A stretch of 64,000 nt of DNA from Microcystis panniformis FACHB-1757 (lineage in GTDB: Bacteria; Cyanobacteriota; Cyanobacteriia; Cyanobacteriales; Microcystaceae). The stretch spans positions 3,286,001 to 3,350,000 of the forward strand of contig NZ_CP011339.1 of the NCBI RefSeq assembly GCF_001264245.1. Direction: 5' to 3'. A model generated the notes under the pieces. The model did not search any database. It had not been told where the DNA came from and was given only the letters and a program-made list of their open reading frames with translations. Shown one piece after another: positions 9,928-19,676 of this stretch. A program made the translations under genes and the position numbers. Within the stretch, counting starts at the first letter, position 1. The number at the start of each line of letters is the position of its first letter.

Positions 9928-10878
9928 TTAACTACAGGGGAATAAACTGGCAATTGTAGCGAGGAGACGAGAGGTCATGGGTAAACTATCGATCACCATA
10001 GCTGTACATAATAACATCATGTAAAGAATGGAATATTTAAACAGCGATCGAGCCATGTCTCGATCAAAAGGATTCTGTTTTAATTGCCAAGCTTTTTTCA
10101 GGAAAACAAACCCTAAAACCAAAGCCGCTAGACCATAAACAACACCACAGGCAGCCAAGGGATAAATCAGGAGGAAAGTGAAAGGAACGACGATTAAAGT
10201 ATAGAGCCAAATCTGCTCGCTAGTGGCTTCTTCTCCTTTAACTACGGGCATCATCGGGATATCTACTTCCGCATAATCATCCTTGATCATTAAAGCCAAA
10301 GCCCAAAAATGGGGAGGAGTCCAAAGGAAAATAATGGCGAATAAAATCCAAGGAATCCAACCGAGATCGCCCGTTACTGCCGCCCAACCGACGAGGGGAG
10401 GAATCGAGCCAGCTGCGCCACCGATAACAATATTTTGGACACTATGACGCTTGAGCAGATGGGTATAAATCAGCATATAAAATGCGATACCGGTCATTGC
10501 TAAAAATCCGCTCAAAGTATTGACAAAAAAGACAAAAAGTGCTAGGGAAAGGGAGGCTAAAACGAGGGCAAAAATGAGGGCGTGGAGGGGTTGCACGCGA
10601 CCGGAGGGAATAGGACGGGCGCGGGTGCGAAGCATGGTGTGATCGATGTCGCGATCATAGATGCAGTTTAAGGTTTGAGCGGCGGCGGCGGCGAGAGTGC
10701 CACCGAGGAGAGTAAGAAAGAGTAATAGGGGGGAAACCTGACCTTTAGAGGCGATTTCCATGGCAGCGGCCGTGGTAATCAGTAGTAGAGGAATAATTCG
10801 CGGTTTGGTGAGTTGATAATAACTTTTAGCGACTTGTAAAAAATTATCGTGGTGGCGAAGGGCTTGAGTTCCAGTCAT
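9928..10878 (-). CDS. ctaB: Protoheme IX farnesyltransferase (heme O synthase)
   Basis: A membrane UbiA-family prenyltransferase that adds a farnesyl group to heme B, giving heme O for the aa3 oxidase. The 316-residue protein has the polyprenyl-binding motif [19 protein letters not shown] and about eight hydrophobic segments, with the second conserved loop [17 protein letters not shown]. Length is normal. It lies downstream of ctaA on the same strand, separated by a MITE, and faces the ctaCDE genes, so enzyme and cofactor genes are clustered. Confidence 0.96.
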   Translation of the reverse strand: MTGTQALRHHDNFLQVAKSYYQLTKPRIIPLLLITTAAAMEIASKGQVSPLLLFLTLLGGTLAAAAAQTLNCIYDRDIDHTMLRTRARPIPSGRVQPLHALIFALVLASLSLALFVFFVNTLSGFLAMTGIAFYMLIYTHLLKRHSVQNIVIGGAAGSIPPLVGWAAVTGDLGWIPWILFAIIFLWTPPHFWALALMIKDDYAEVDIPMMPVVKGEEATSEQIWLYTLIVVPFTFLLIYPLAACGVVYGLAALVLGFVFLKKAWQLKQNPFDRDMARSLFKYSILYMMLLCTAMVIDSLPMTSRLLATIASLFPCS

Positions 10879-10905
10879 CGTGATTAAATCCTTAGAGATG
10901 GCTTA

Positions 10906-10996
10906 TAAGTAATGGGACAAAATTAACTTATTGGTTAGGATGGGCAATAGGCAAGAGGCGGTTAGATATGTGCAATTAATTGTGTCTAGTTACTTA
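10906..10996. mobile_element. MITE family E, copy 2
   Basis: About 91 bp with inverted ends (TAAGTAATGGGACAAAATTAA at the left, a diverged complement ending TACTTA at the right) and an internal GGCAATAGGCAAGAGG repeat. Its right end supplies the stop codon of ctaA (10990-10992). Confidence 0.6.
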
Positions 10997-11931
10997 GGAG
11001 CGAAAGAACGATCGCGAAGGGCAAAAGTGGTAAAAGCGACGAGGGTTCCCACCAATAGCGCACCGATGCTGTGGTGGGTAATGGTTAAGGGTTCCACCTG
11101 AAGATGCAGTTTCAGGGTGGCAACGCCTAAAAACACCTGTAGGGCGACTAATCCCCCGGCGCTAAAAGCTAGTTTTTTGAGGAGAGGATGGATAGCGGCA
11201 GCTCGCCAAGCGAAGAAAACTAGGGTTAACACCGAGATAGTGGCGGGAAAAACCCCGATAATGTGGCTATTCATCACCGGACAGAGTTGGGAAACCGTTA
11301 AACACTGATGGGCTGCCCAACGGGAACCGACGAGACCGCCGAGGAGACATTGCAGATAAACTAGACCGGTGGCGACCACTCCCATCCCAGTTAGTTTCCC
11401 GACTGTACCGGTGCCACGGTAGGGAGTCAGACAAGTAGCAATGACGATTAGGGTGGAGAAAAAGAGCAAAGCTGTGGCTAAATGGGCGGTTACGATGTCA
11501 AATCGCAGTAATTGGGTGACGGTTAATCCTCCTAGTACTCCTTGCAGGAGAATTAAAGCCAAGGCAGCGATCGCAGAGGGCAACAGCCAAGGGGGAAGAT
11601 GGCGACGATACCACCAAGACAGACCGACGAGAGCGATCGTACTAAACCCGATCAAAGAGGCATCGAGACGATGAAACCACTCCAGAAATACCTGTAGATT
11701 CATCTGCTGACTGGGAATCCATTGACCGTAACAGAGAGGCCAATCGGGACAAGCTAAACCGGCGTTCATAACTCTGGTGGCAGCGCCCACTACCATGAGG
11801 GCGAAAGTAGCGATCGCAATTTTCCAGACTAAGCGGCGCATCCACACCTGAATATTGCCGGTTTCTCTTAGGGGTGTCGGGTTAAAAACAGATTCGGTCA
11901 TCGGTTTGCCTGTTCTCAAGGAGTCTGTCAT
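10990..11931 (-). CDS. ctaA: Heme A synthase
   Basis: Oxidises heme O to heme A in the membrane. Eight hydrophobic segments in two homologous halves are seen, with histidine motifs EWFHRLDASLIG and the later THHSIGALLVG, and the typical VMNAGLACPDWPLCYG loop. The frame is open upstream to 11976, but that extension runs into repeat DNA, so the ATG at 11931 (MTDSLRT) or 11901 (MTESVF) is preferred; the ribosome-binding sites are weak and do not decide. The stop codon lies in the end of a MITE, so the natural C-terminus may have differed by a few residues. Confidence 0.93.
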   Translation of the reverse strand: MTDSLRTGKPMTESVFNPTPLRETGNIQVWMRRLVWKIAIATFALMVVGAATRVMNAGLACPDWPLCYGQWIPSQQMNLQVFLEWFHRLDASLIGFSTIALVGLSWWYRRHLPPWLLPSAIAALALILLQGVLGGLTVTQLLRFDIVTAHLATALLFFSTLIVIATCLTPYRGTGTVGKLTGMGVVATGLVYLQCLLGGLVGSRWAAHQCLTVSQLCPVMNSHIIGVFPATISVLTLVFFAWRAAAIHPLLKKLAFSAGGLVALQVFLGVATLKLHLQVEPLTITHHSIGALLVGTLVAFTTFALRDRSFAPK

Positions 11932-11947
11932 CAAAGAGCCTGGCTTG

Positions 11948-12072
11948 GTTTGCCAGTTAGTTAAGTAGGTAGGCACAATTATTTGTAGGATGGGTTAGCG
12001 GTAGCGTAACCCATGCGGGCGTTGGGTTTCATGCTTCAACCCAACCTACGTTCTTTGTTTGCCAGTTAGTTA
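11948..12072. repeat. Repeat insertion flanked by a 16-bp direct duplication
   Basis: GTTTGCCAGTTAGTTA occurs at 11948-11963 and 12057-12072. The 93 bp between them begin AGTAGGTAGGCACAATTATT and contain the palindromic GGGTTAGCGGTAGCGTAACCC and the GGCGTTGGGTTTCATGC core shared with 32784-32905 and the dnaA leader. The rest of the gap up to 12324 shows only AT-rich sequence that should hold the ctaC and ctaA promoters. Confidence 0.8.
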
Positions 12073-12324
12073 TCACTGTGAATGAGTTTTTTTACGACAA
12101 GTAAAACCTTTTAGATATTCTTTAGATTTCTGGCCATTTCCGTTACATTTGTTTACATAAACTCAGAATAAAACATAAAAATTAGTTATTTTAAATACTT
12201 TCCCTGAAAACGATCCCAAAGAAAAGATAAAATTCTCAGAAGATGCTGGTTAAATTTCCCATCTATAGGGGAATCATGTTTTAGCCTTGAATAAGTAGCC
12301 ACTATTAAAAATATTGAAAAGACC

Positions 12325-13289
12325 GTGAAAATTCCCAGCAGTATCCTGACGCTTGTACTCGGGATCACCTTAACCTTAATTAGTCTCTGGTATGGCCAAA
12401 ATCATGGCTTAATGCCTGTGGCCGCTTCCGAAGATGCTCAGGAGATAGATAATATCTTTAATCTGATGATGACCATCGCCACGGGACTATTTTTAATAGT
12501 TGAAGGCGTGATCATTTATATAGTGATTCGCTTTCGCCGTCAACCCGGCGATCAAACCGACGGGCCGGCAGTGGAGGGCAATGTCCCCCTAGAAATCTTC
12601 TGGACAGCCATCCCGACGGTAATCGTCTTTATCCTTGCCGTCTATAGCTTCGAGATTTATAACAATATCGGCGGTCTCGATCCCTTGATTTCCAAGGGTG
12701 ACAAAGGAGAAATCGCCCACCACGGTCATCACCACGGCACGATGATGGCCCTGGGCGGCGATCGCAGAGTAGCCCTAGGTATTGGCAATTCCTACGATGG
12801 TGAAGGAGTTCCCCCCTAGTGGTCAATGTTAAAGGTATTCAATACGCTTGGATTTTCACCTATCCCGAAACCGGCATTGTTTCCGGAGAACTACACGCTC
12901 CCGTCAATCGTCCCGTGCAACTGAATATGGAAGCAGGGGATGTGATCCATGCTTTCTGGGTTCCCCAATTGCGTCTAAAACAGGACGTTATCCCCGGACA
13001 GGAAACGGTGTTATCGTTCACATCCAACCAAATTGGTCAATATCCGATCATTTGTGCGGAACTTTGCGGGGCCTATCACGGCGGTATGAAATCTAGCTTT
13101 GTGGTTCACTCCCAAGGGGATTACGACCAATGGGTGCAGGATAACACGATCGCCGAAGTTGACAGCGATCGAACCGTAGCTATGACCGCTAAAGATCGCT
13201 CTGATAGTCAATATTTGACCCCCTACACCGAAGAAATGGGCATAAACGGTGAAATCCTCGCCCAAGTTGCCCATCAGCAGCAAATGTAA
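12325..13289 (+). CDS. ctaC: Cytochrome c oxidase subunit II, frame broken by one base
   Basis: Carries electrons from cytochrome c or plastocyanin to the oxidase through the binuclear CuA site. The N-terminal part has a signal-anchor and two membrane helices (IATGLFLIVEGVIIYIVIRF, then IPTVIVFILAVYSF). The cupredoxin part begins VVNVKGIQYAWIF and ends with the CuA ligands CAELCGAYHGGM. The frame breaks at a run of six C (12811-12816): seven C would give VPPLVVNVKG and one protein of about 321 residues. The start is GTG at 12325. A sequencing error is the likeliest cause, since subunits I and III follow. Confidence 0.9.
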
Positions 13290-13318
13290 TTTTTCTTGTC
13301 ATCTAAAATCTTGGCCTT

Positions 13319-14993
13319 ATGACAGCATCAACGGAAATAACCACCCCAGCAACCGTTCCCGAGGTGATCCATCACCGCAAGTGGACGGATTACTTTACTT
13401 TCTGCACCGATCATAAAGTCATCGGGATTCAATATCTGGTGACTGCCTTTCTTTTCTTCTTTATTGGCGGTGCTTTTGCGGAAGTGCTGCGGACGGAATT
13501 AGCCACTCCTGACCCCGATTTCGTCTCCCCAGAACTATATAACCAATTCATGACCATGCACGGAACGATCATGATCTTTCTTTGGATCGTTCCAGTTGGG
13601 GCAGGTTTTGCCAATTATCTCATTCCCCTGATGATTGGGGCGGAAGATATGGCTTTTCCTCGTCTTAACGCTGTGGCTTTCTGGCTTAACCCCCCGGCGG
13701 GCTGCTATTATTATCCAGTTTCTTTGTTGGCGCACCCCAGTCCGGTTGGACTTCCTACCCACCTTTAAGCTTAATTAGCGGCAAATGGGGGGAAGAATTG
13801 TGGATTTTGAGCCTTTTATTGATCGGGACTTCTTCGATTTTAGGCTCGATTAATTTCATCACCACGATCCTGAAAATGCGGATTCCTGAGATGGATTTGT
13901 ACAGTATGCCGCTATTTTGTTGGGCAATGCTGGCCACCTCGACTCTGGTACTGCTTTCCACCCCCGTTCTCGCTTCTGCTCTCGTTCTCTTGTCCTTTGA
14001 TTTAATCGCCGGCACGAGCTTTTTTAACCCCGCCGGCGGCGGCGATCCGGTGGTTTATCAGCATATGTTCTGGTTTTACTCCCATCCTGCCGTTTATATC
14101 ATGATCTTGCCCTTTTTCGGCACGATATCGGAGATATTACCGGTTCACGCCCGCAAACCGATTTTTGGTTATCGAGCGATCGCCTATTCCAGTCTCACCA
14201 TCTGTTTCTTGGGTTTAATCGTTTGGGCCCACCATATGTTCACCAGCGGCACCCCCGGCTGGTTACGGATGTTTTTCATGGCGGCAACTATGTTAATCGC
14301 CGTTCCCACGGGCATTAAAATCTTTAGTTGGTGTGCCACTCTTTGGGGGGTAAACTTAGTCTCAATACGTCTTTATTATTTGGGATCGGTTTCCTGTCTT
14401 CCTTCCTCATCGGTGGTTTGACCGGGATTATGTTGGCTTCTGTTCCCTTCGATATCCACGTCCACGATACCTATTTTGTCGTCGGTCACTTCCACTATGT
14501 ACTATTCGGTGGTACGGCAATGGCCCTGTTTGCTGCCGTTTACCATTGGTTCCCAAAAATGACCGGACGGATGTATAACGAAACTCTCGGTCGTATCCAC
14601 TTTGTTCTCACTTTTATCGGTTTGAATTTAACTTTCATGCCAATGCACGAATTGGGATTATTGGGGATGAACCGTCGTATTGCCCTGTATGATGTGCAGT
14701 TTCAGGATTTAAATGTTCTTAGTACCGCAGGAGCTTATATTCTCGGTATATCGAGTCTTCCCTTCGCTATTAATATGGTCTGGAGTGCCTTTAAAGGTCA
14801 ACCCGCCGGTCGTAATCCTTGGCGCGCTTTAACCCTAGAATGGCAAACCTCCTCTCCCCCAATTATCGAGAATTTTGAGGAAATGCCGATTCTTTGGTCC
14901 GGCCCCTACGATTACGGTATTGATATGGAAGAATCGGAAGCAGAGGAATCAGTACAGGATCTCCTCGCTGAAGTGGGCGCTGAATCGCAATAA
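13319..14993 (+). CDS. ctaD: Cytochrome c oxidase subunit I, two single-base frame breaks
   Basis: Catalytic heme-copper subunit of the aa3 oxidase. Ligand motifs are all present across three frames: [10 protein letters not shown] near the start, [13 protein letters not shown] and WAHHMFTSG for Cu[14 protein letters not shown] for heme a and a3. Two breaks occur: near 13699-13702, where one extra base gives the conserved PPAGLLLLSS, and at a run of six G (14345-14350), where a seventh gives [10 protein letters not shown]. With both repaired the protein is about 558 residues, the usual size. It lies 29 bp after ctaC. The coding sequence is otherwise well conserved, so sequencing errors are favoured. 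Confidence 0.92.
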
Positions 14994-15085
14994 TCAGTTA
15001 TCAGTTATCAGTTATCAGTTATCAGTTATCAGTTATCAGTTATCAGTGATCAGTGATCAGTGATCAGTGATCACTGATCACTGAA
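14994..15085. repeat. Period-7 TTATCAG/TGATCAG array
   Basis: About ten tandem heptamers directly after the ctaD stop; the first half is TTATCAG, the second TGATCAG, ending in a short inverted copy (TGATCACTGATCACTGA). It separates ctaD from ctaE and could fold as a hairpin. Confidence 0.92.
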
Positions 15086-15127
15086 AAAAAGCTTCCCGTC
15101 TCCCGTGTAAACTAAGGACATTCAATC

Positions 15128-15751
15128 ATGCAAGGTTCAACGCTCGAAGATTCTCAACTCTCTGTCAATTATCATCAGGAAACGGTGGAACACGGACATC
15201 ATGGCCACCCGGATCATCGCTTGTTCGGTGTGGTTTTGTTTCTAGTGGCGGAAAGTTCCATCTTTTTAGGATTATTTGCCGCTTTCTTGTTCTACCGTAC
15301 CATGTTACCCGTTTGGCCCCCCGCCGGCACGCCAGAATTAGAATTAACCCTACCGACAATTAACACGATTATTCTGGTGTCCAGTAGTTTTGTTATGCAC
15401 ATAGGACAAAAGGCGATTAAACAAAATAATAATGCCGGTTTACAATTGTGGTTCGGTATTACTGCCCTGATGGGCATTATCTTCCTTTGTGGTCAAGGAT
15501 ACGAATATTATCACGCTGAATTCGGTCTGACAACTAATGTTTTCACCAGCGCTTTTTATGCTTTAACCGGATTCCACGGTCTCCACGTTACTTTCGGTTT
15601 AGTGCTAATTCTATCGGTCCTCTGGCGTTCTCGTCAAAAAGACCACTATTCTAGTCAATCTCATTTTGGTGTGGAAGCGGCAGAATTATACTGGCATTTC
15701 GTCGATGTGGTCTGGATTATCCTGTTTTTACTGGTGTATCTCTTGAGATAA
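15128..15751 (+). CDS. ctaE: Cytochrome c oxidase subunit III
   Basis: Third core subunit of the aa3 oxidase. The 207-residue protein has an N-terminal histidine-rich stretch (EHGHHGHPDHR), then five membrane helices including FLVAESSIFLGLFAAF, the FYALTGFHGLHVTFG signature and the closing YWHFVDVVWIILF. This is the short five-helix form found in cyanobacteria. The frame is intact, unlike ctaC and ctaD. It is followed by a clear terminator, marking the end of the ctaCDE unit. Confidence 0.96.
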   Translation: MQGSTLEDSQLSVNYHQETVEHGHHGHPDHRLFGVVLFLVAESSIFLGLFAAFLFYRTMLPVWPPAGTPELELTLPTINTIILVSSSFVMHIGQKAIKQNNNAGLQLWFGITALMGIIFLCGQGYEYYHAEFGLTTNVFTSAFYALTGFHGLHVTFGLVLILSVLWRSRQKDHYSSQSHFGVEAAELYWHFVDVVWIILFLLVYLLR

Positions 15752-15776
15752 TTTTTGTTATTTAGTAGGAGAAAAG

Positions 15777-15801
15777 GGCGATCAATTTATCGCCTTTTTT
15801 T
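15777..15801 (+). terminator. Rho-independent terminator after ctaE
   Basis: GGCGAT and ATCGCC form a 6-bp stem with a 6-base loop, followed by seven T residues, 25 bp after the ctaE stop. Confidence 0.85.
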
Positions 15802-15911
15802 ATATATTTTAACTTACCGCAGTTATCCTATAAGTTATCCTAAATCCAGTTATTACAAACTGATTATTTATTCCCCCTGTTGCCTTTTGACTCTTGCCTT
15901 TTGCCTTCAGA

Positions 15912-15969
15912 AGCTGATAACTGATAACCGAGTAACTGATAACTGATAACTGATAACTGATCACTGATA
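15912..15969. repeat. Period-7 CTGATAA array
   Basis: Imperfect tandem CTGATAA heptamers (one unit reads CGAGTAA, another CTGATCA) between ctaE and the convergent ACP gene. Confidence 0.85.
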
Positions 15970-15970
15970 A

Positions 15971-16333
15971 TTAACGACGACCGAATAAACTCCAACCTTT
16001 GCCACCACTAACGGCCGGTTCAGCTTTTTCAGCGACGGGAGCAACTTCTGCGGGGGTTTCCTCACCGGAAAGATTAGAAAGATCGTAGTTTTCTACTAGG
16101 AAAAGAGACGCTTTTTCAATAGTAGAATAATCCCAGAAAAGGGTAGAAGGTAACTCTTGACCGACCCAATCTTCTAGATCACCCACCATCGTTACTGCAT
16201 CGATCGAATCTAAACCATAACGGGTTAAAGGTTCAGTCACATTAATCGTTTTGGCATCCAAAGATAACTGATCGGCTAACTGTTTAACTAACCAATTTTG
16301 TACGAGATTATTAAGATTGGAGCTGGAGTTCAT
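15971..16333 (-). CDS. Acyl carrier protein (PKS-type)
   Basis: A stand-alone carrier protein: 120 residues with a phosphopantetheine site GLDSID (Ser43) and the PKS-type context TRYGLDSIDAVTM, followed by ELPSTLFWDYSTIE. This resembles carriers of polyketide and lipopeptide loading modules more than the housekeeping fatty-acid ACP. A low-complexity Ala/Glu/Pro tail of about 30 residues follows. It overlaps the end of the upstream dehydrogenase gene by 23 bp, so the two are probably co-translated and the dehydrogenase may act on acyl groups tethered to this carrier. Confidence 0.85.
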   Translation of the reverse strand: MNSSSNLNNLVQNWLVKQLADQLSLDAKTINVTEPLTRYGLDSIDAVTMVGDLEDWVGQELPSTLFWDYSTIEKASLFLVENYDLSNLSGEETPAEVAPVAEKAEPAVSGGKGWSLFGRR

Positions 16334-18110
16334 GGGTTTTTTCCTCGGTAGTTTGTGAAGGGGCTAATTGAAAAGGCACGATCGAAAAATGTTGATTTTC
16401 TCGATATAATTTCAGCAATTCTTGGGCAACATTTTCTACATACACCTCAGATAGAGTGTAAGGCAGCGGCCGGAGAGTTCGCAGTAATCGGTGTAAACTC
16501 AACACCAACCATTCCCCCCGGGCAAAAAATTCACCCAAGATGGAACGATTATAAAGCCAAGTGTGTAAACAAGCAGAAGCAGCGTGTAAAGTACAGTATT
16601 TCTTGGCAATCTCGAACAATTCGGGTGATTGGTCGTGACCATACTCGAATTTCGATTGACTAATCTGTTCATCATGAGCATTTAGTTCCTCTAAAACTAA
16701 ATTACCCAACATCAATAGATTTTCTAATACCTCTGGGTCCACTTCGTCAGAATTTTTCAATCCTTCCAGCATATCAAGGGCAATCTCTAAACCCTGTAGG
16801 GAATCATCCATTCCCCGGCCAAATAATTCTAAATTATTGGGTTCAAAGGGAGGAACCGACTTTTCTAGGCTAAAAATCGCCTCTAAACGGGTTTTTAACG
16901 CCGACATGGTGTGCGAGTTGCGTTTAGCCCGATATTTGGTTAAAGGACGCAATTGTAGGATTAAAGCATGAAGATTGACGATAGAACTGCCGTCAAACAT
17001 ACTGATAATCGAATTATCCCGCAGTAGCTTCTGGAAGATGCCGAATTCGTGTTCTTCTCGCATATAAAAACGCGATCCCAAGACCACATAAACACTATTA
17101 ACCATCTCCTCCAGACGGACGGTAACAAAATATTTTACCACCGAAGCCCAGACGCTAAACTGTTCGGGGATAATATGAAAACCTCTCGCAGCCGGAATCG
17201 TCTCGCAATCACAAATAAGGATGTCAAGGAAAGCATCCACGAGAGTGCGCCGGGGTTGGGGCAAATCCATCACAGTTTTGTTATAGATTACCCGATTAAC
17301 GGCAAAACTGAGGGTAGTTCTCAAAGCGGTATCGGCTGCCCCGTGGGAAAAAGCAGCGCACAACATTCGGGTAATCTGGAAACCTTTCAGGGCTAATTCT
17401 AAACCGTCTCCCTCCTCGCGTAAACGCATGGAATCGGGGACGAAACAATCTTTAAAACCAATGCCACTCATATCCGAGGCCCGCACGCCATGGGTGTATA
17501 TTTTCGGCAAATTATAGTATTTTTCGGGGTCTAATTGCCGTTTATCGACCATAAATAGGGTTAAACACTTCGGCCCGCCGTTAGCATCGGTTTTCGCCAA
17601 AATAAAGGAAATTCCAGAGATAGTCGCCCGGTTAATCGGCCATTTCTCCCCATTGAGAATATAACCTCCTTCCACCTTCGTCGCGGTTAGATCACCATTG
17701 ATCAGATCGCTACCGTGTTCCTTTTCCGAGTAACCCAGACACATCGCCCCATAGTCATCCATAATAAAACGGGCGAGCTTCTGTTTCTGTTCTGGGGTTC
17801 CCGCCATCCAGTTTAAAAACGACCAGAATAGGGTGGTAAAAGCGATGCCGATAGTTTGATCCCGTCGAGACAGTACCCGCACAAAAGCGACAAATTCCTC
17901 AAAAGAGGTAAATTCACCGCCGCAATCGGTGGGAATGTAGTAGTGTTGGAGTTTCCAGTCGTATAACCAGCGAATTTCCTCATGGGGAAATTCTTCGCTC
18001 TCGTCAATTTCGATCACCCGCTTGTAGGATAGAGGGTTATCGGGATTGAGAGGATCGCCTAAGTCTTTTTCCAGTGCTTCAGCAGTCCAGTATTGCTTAA
18101 GCTTTTTCAT
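16311..18110 (-). CDS. Acyl-CoA dehydrogenase-like flavoprotein acting with an ACP
   Basis: The 599-residue protein has the ACAD fold: MCLGYSEKEHGSDL and a GEKWPINRATIS segment in the middle domain, then a C-terminal helical domain with FQITRMLCAAFSHGAADT and FDGSSIVNLHA. It would oxidise an acyl thioester to the enoyl form using FAD. It is longer than standard ACADs (about 380), with extra C-terminal helices, as in cyanobacterial dehydrogenases paired with a carrier protein. The overlapping ACP gene supports a tethered substrate. No acyl-AMP ligase or PKS is next to it, so the pathway is incomplete within this window. Product unknown. Confidence 0.82.
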   Translation of the reverse strand: MKKLKQYWTAEALEKDLGDPLNPDNPLSYKRVIEIDESEEFPHEEIRWLYDWKLQHYYIPTDCGGEFTSFEEFVAFVRVLSRRDQTIGIAFTTLFWSFLNWMAGTPEQKQKLARFIMDDYGAMCLGYSEKEHGSDLINGDLTATKVEGGYILNGEKWPINRATISGISFILAKTDANGGPKCLTLFMVDKRQLDPEKYYNLPKIYTHGVRASDMSGIGFKDCFVPDSMRLREEGDGLELALKGFQITRMLCAAFSHGAADTALRTTLSFAVNRVIYNKTVMDLPQPRRTLVDAFLDILICDCETIPAARGFHIIPEQFSVWASVVKYFVTVRLEEMVNSVYVVLGSRFYMREEHEFGIFQKLLRDNSIISMFDGSSIVNLHALILQLRPLTKYRAKRNSHTMSALKTRLEAIFSLEKSVPPFEPNNLELFGRGMDDSLQGLEIALDMLEGLKNSDEVDPEVLENLLMLGNLVLEELNAHDEQISQSKFEYGHDQSPELFEIAKKYCTLHAASACLHTWLYNRSILGEFFARGEWLVLSLHRLLRTLRPLPYTLSEVYVENVAQELLKLYRENQHFSIVPFQLAPSQTTEEKTHELQLQS

Positions 18111-18323
18111 AGTGCCTCTAGGACAGATACAATGTGTTTTTCGTCAATGCCTTCGGTTAGAAGACCCGACCATGCACAAAAATTAATGACCATTCTAGAC
18201 TTTTGGCCGTACAATGGCAACAATTCCTAATTTCCCCTTTACCTTAAATGTGCTAGAAACCAGTCGGGTGGGGTGCTAGACTCCCTCTGCGGTAATTATG
18301 CCCAAATTGAGGTGATTAAACCG

Positions 18324-18429
18324 CACAGTGCGGTATTAGGTTTTATTGAGGCGGTGTTAGACCGATGGAAGTGGGATATTAGGATGGGGGAGGTTGCTCG
18401 ACCGCAGGGATCGGTATGATTAATAGTTA
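18324..18429. repeat. Degenerate flanking repeat, left copy
   Basis: About 105 bp (starting CACAGTGCGGTATTAGG, containing GCTCGACCGCAG and ending near GATTAATAGTTA) recurring at 21279-21383 in the same orientation at roughly 80 percent identity by eye. The two copies bracket the DUF262, HEPN and DUF29 genes. The rest of the 18111-18548 gap has no supported gene. Confidence 0.75.
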
Positions 18430-18548
18430 TGCGGCTCGTTCCCTGTTCATACTTTTTCCTTGAATGTAATATTCAACTGGCAGATTACGATTAGAATGTT
18501 TAAGGTACAAGTTTTGCTTGCCATAGGGTTTAGAAGTCTAGGAGCAAT

Positions 18549-19676
18549 ATGATGATGGAATCAATAGATGAACGGATAGATGCCAAAATTGGTGAGGTTC
18601 GTACTGAATCTATCGATCTCAGCTTTGGAGAAATCATCAGTTTATATTCTCAAAAGGAACTGATTATTCAACCAGAATATCAAAGGTTATTCCGATGGTC
18701 TAATCAACAAAAGTCTCGTTTAATAGAATCCATACTTCTTGAGTTGCCAATACCACAGATATTTACTATTGAGAACTCAGATGGGGTTTTGGAGTTAATT
18801 GATGGCTTACAACGCCTTAGCTCTGTGATTCAATTCATTGATGCCAATGTACTGAATTTCACTGATATAGATGGAGAAAAGCTGAAATCTCTAAAGTTAG
18901 AAGGTTGTGATCAGATTTCAGAACTTAATAATCTGACTTTTGAAGATTTATCATTGAGACTCAAGCTTAGGATTAAAAGATCCTCTGTAAGGACAGTAAT
19001 TATTAAAAGGCAAAGTAATTCTTTTCTGCGTTATGAAATGTTCAAGAGGTTAAATACTGGGGGATCAATTCTAGCTCCACAGGAAATTCGCAACTGTTCT
19101 TCTAGGATGTTTGGTGAGCCAGGTATAAAGTTCTATAGGTTTCTCCAAGAAAGATCCTCCTATTCAAACTTTAAGACTTGCATAGATACATTGTCTCAAT
19201 CAGAAAAAGAACAAAAGGGAGACGAAGAGCTTGTCTTAAGATTTTTTGCCGCAAAAAATGCTCAAGATCTCTTCCGGGGGAGTGTGAGAGATTGGTTAGA
19301 CACATACATGGAAAATATATTATTTGAAGAAATACAATTTGATTATTCTACTGAAACACAAGACTTTAATAGATTATTTGATTACTTGAGCCAAATTCTC
19401 GGCAGTGGTGCTTTTGTTCAATATCGCGATCAATCACCAATTGGTGCTTTAGCTCCAGCTTATTTTGAAGCTGTTACAATTGGCGTGTTTAGGATACTAG
19501 AAAGATTAGAGAATCTGGATAATTCTTCTGTTAGGGATGAAATAATCAAAATTGTTCAGTCAAACAGCTTTAAGGATAATATTGGACCTGGAGCTAACTC
19601 CAGAACTAAGCTTTCTAATAGAATTGGATGTATTCAAGAAGGTTTAAATAAACTCAGCTTGTGGAGTAATTTTTAA
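18549..19676 (+). CDS. DUF262 protein (GmrSD N-domain-like)
   Basis: The 375-residue protein opens with the DUF262 signature: QPEYQRLFRW, then LIESILLELPIPQIF and a DG-x-QR-type motif DGLQRL (residues 85-90). This ParB/sulfiredoxin-like NTPase domain is found in the GmrSD type IV restriction enzyme and many defence loci. The usual HNH (DUF1524) nuclease domain of GmrSD is absent; the rest is helical with no recognised motif. Its stop overlaps the start of the following HEPN gene by one base (TAATG), so translation is coupled. The pair probably works as one system, with this protein as sensor or regulator of the HEPN partner (inference). Confidence 0.85.
   Translation: MMMESIDERIDAKIGEVRTESIDLSFGEIISLYSQKELIIQPEYQRLFRWSNQQKSRLIESILLELPIPQIFTIENSDGVLELIDGLQRLSSVIQFIDANVLNFTDIDGEKLKSLKLEGCDQISELNNLTFEDLSLRLKLRIKRSSVRTVIIKRQSNSFLRYEMFKRLNTGGSILAPQEIRNCSSRMFGEPGIKFYRFLQERSSYSNFKTCIDTLSQSEKEQKGDEELVLRFFAAKNAQDLFRGSVRDWLDTYMENILFEEIQFDYSTETQDFNRLFDYLSQILGSGAFVQYRDQSPIGALAPAYFEAVTIGVFRILERLENLDNSSVRDEIIKIVQSNSFKDNIGPGANSRTKLSNRIGCIQEGLNKLSLWSNF

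Noticed and set aside
12186..12368. 60-codon minus-strand ORF upstream of ctaC
   Set aside because: It overlaps the ctaC start and its promoter region, has no recognisable domain, and is probably fortuitous.
12811..12816. Programmed frameshift in ctaC
   Set aside because: No slippery site with a stimulatory structure is evident, and the same kind of one-base loss affects unrelated genes, so a sequencing error is simpler.
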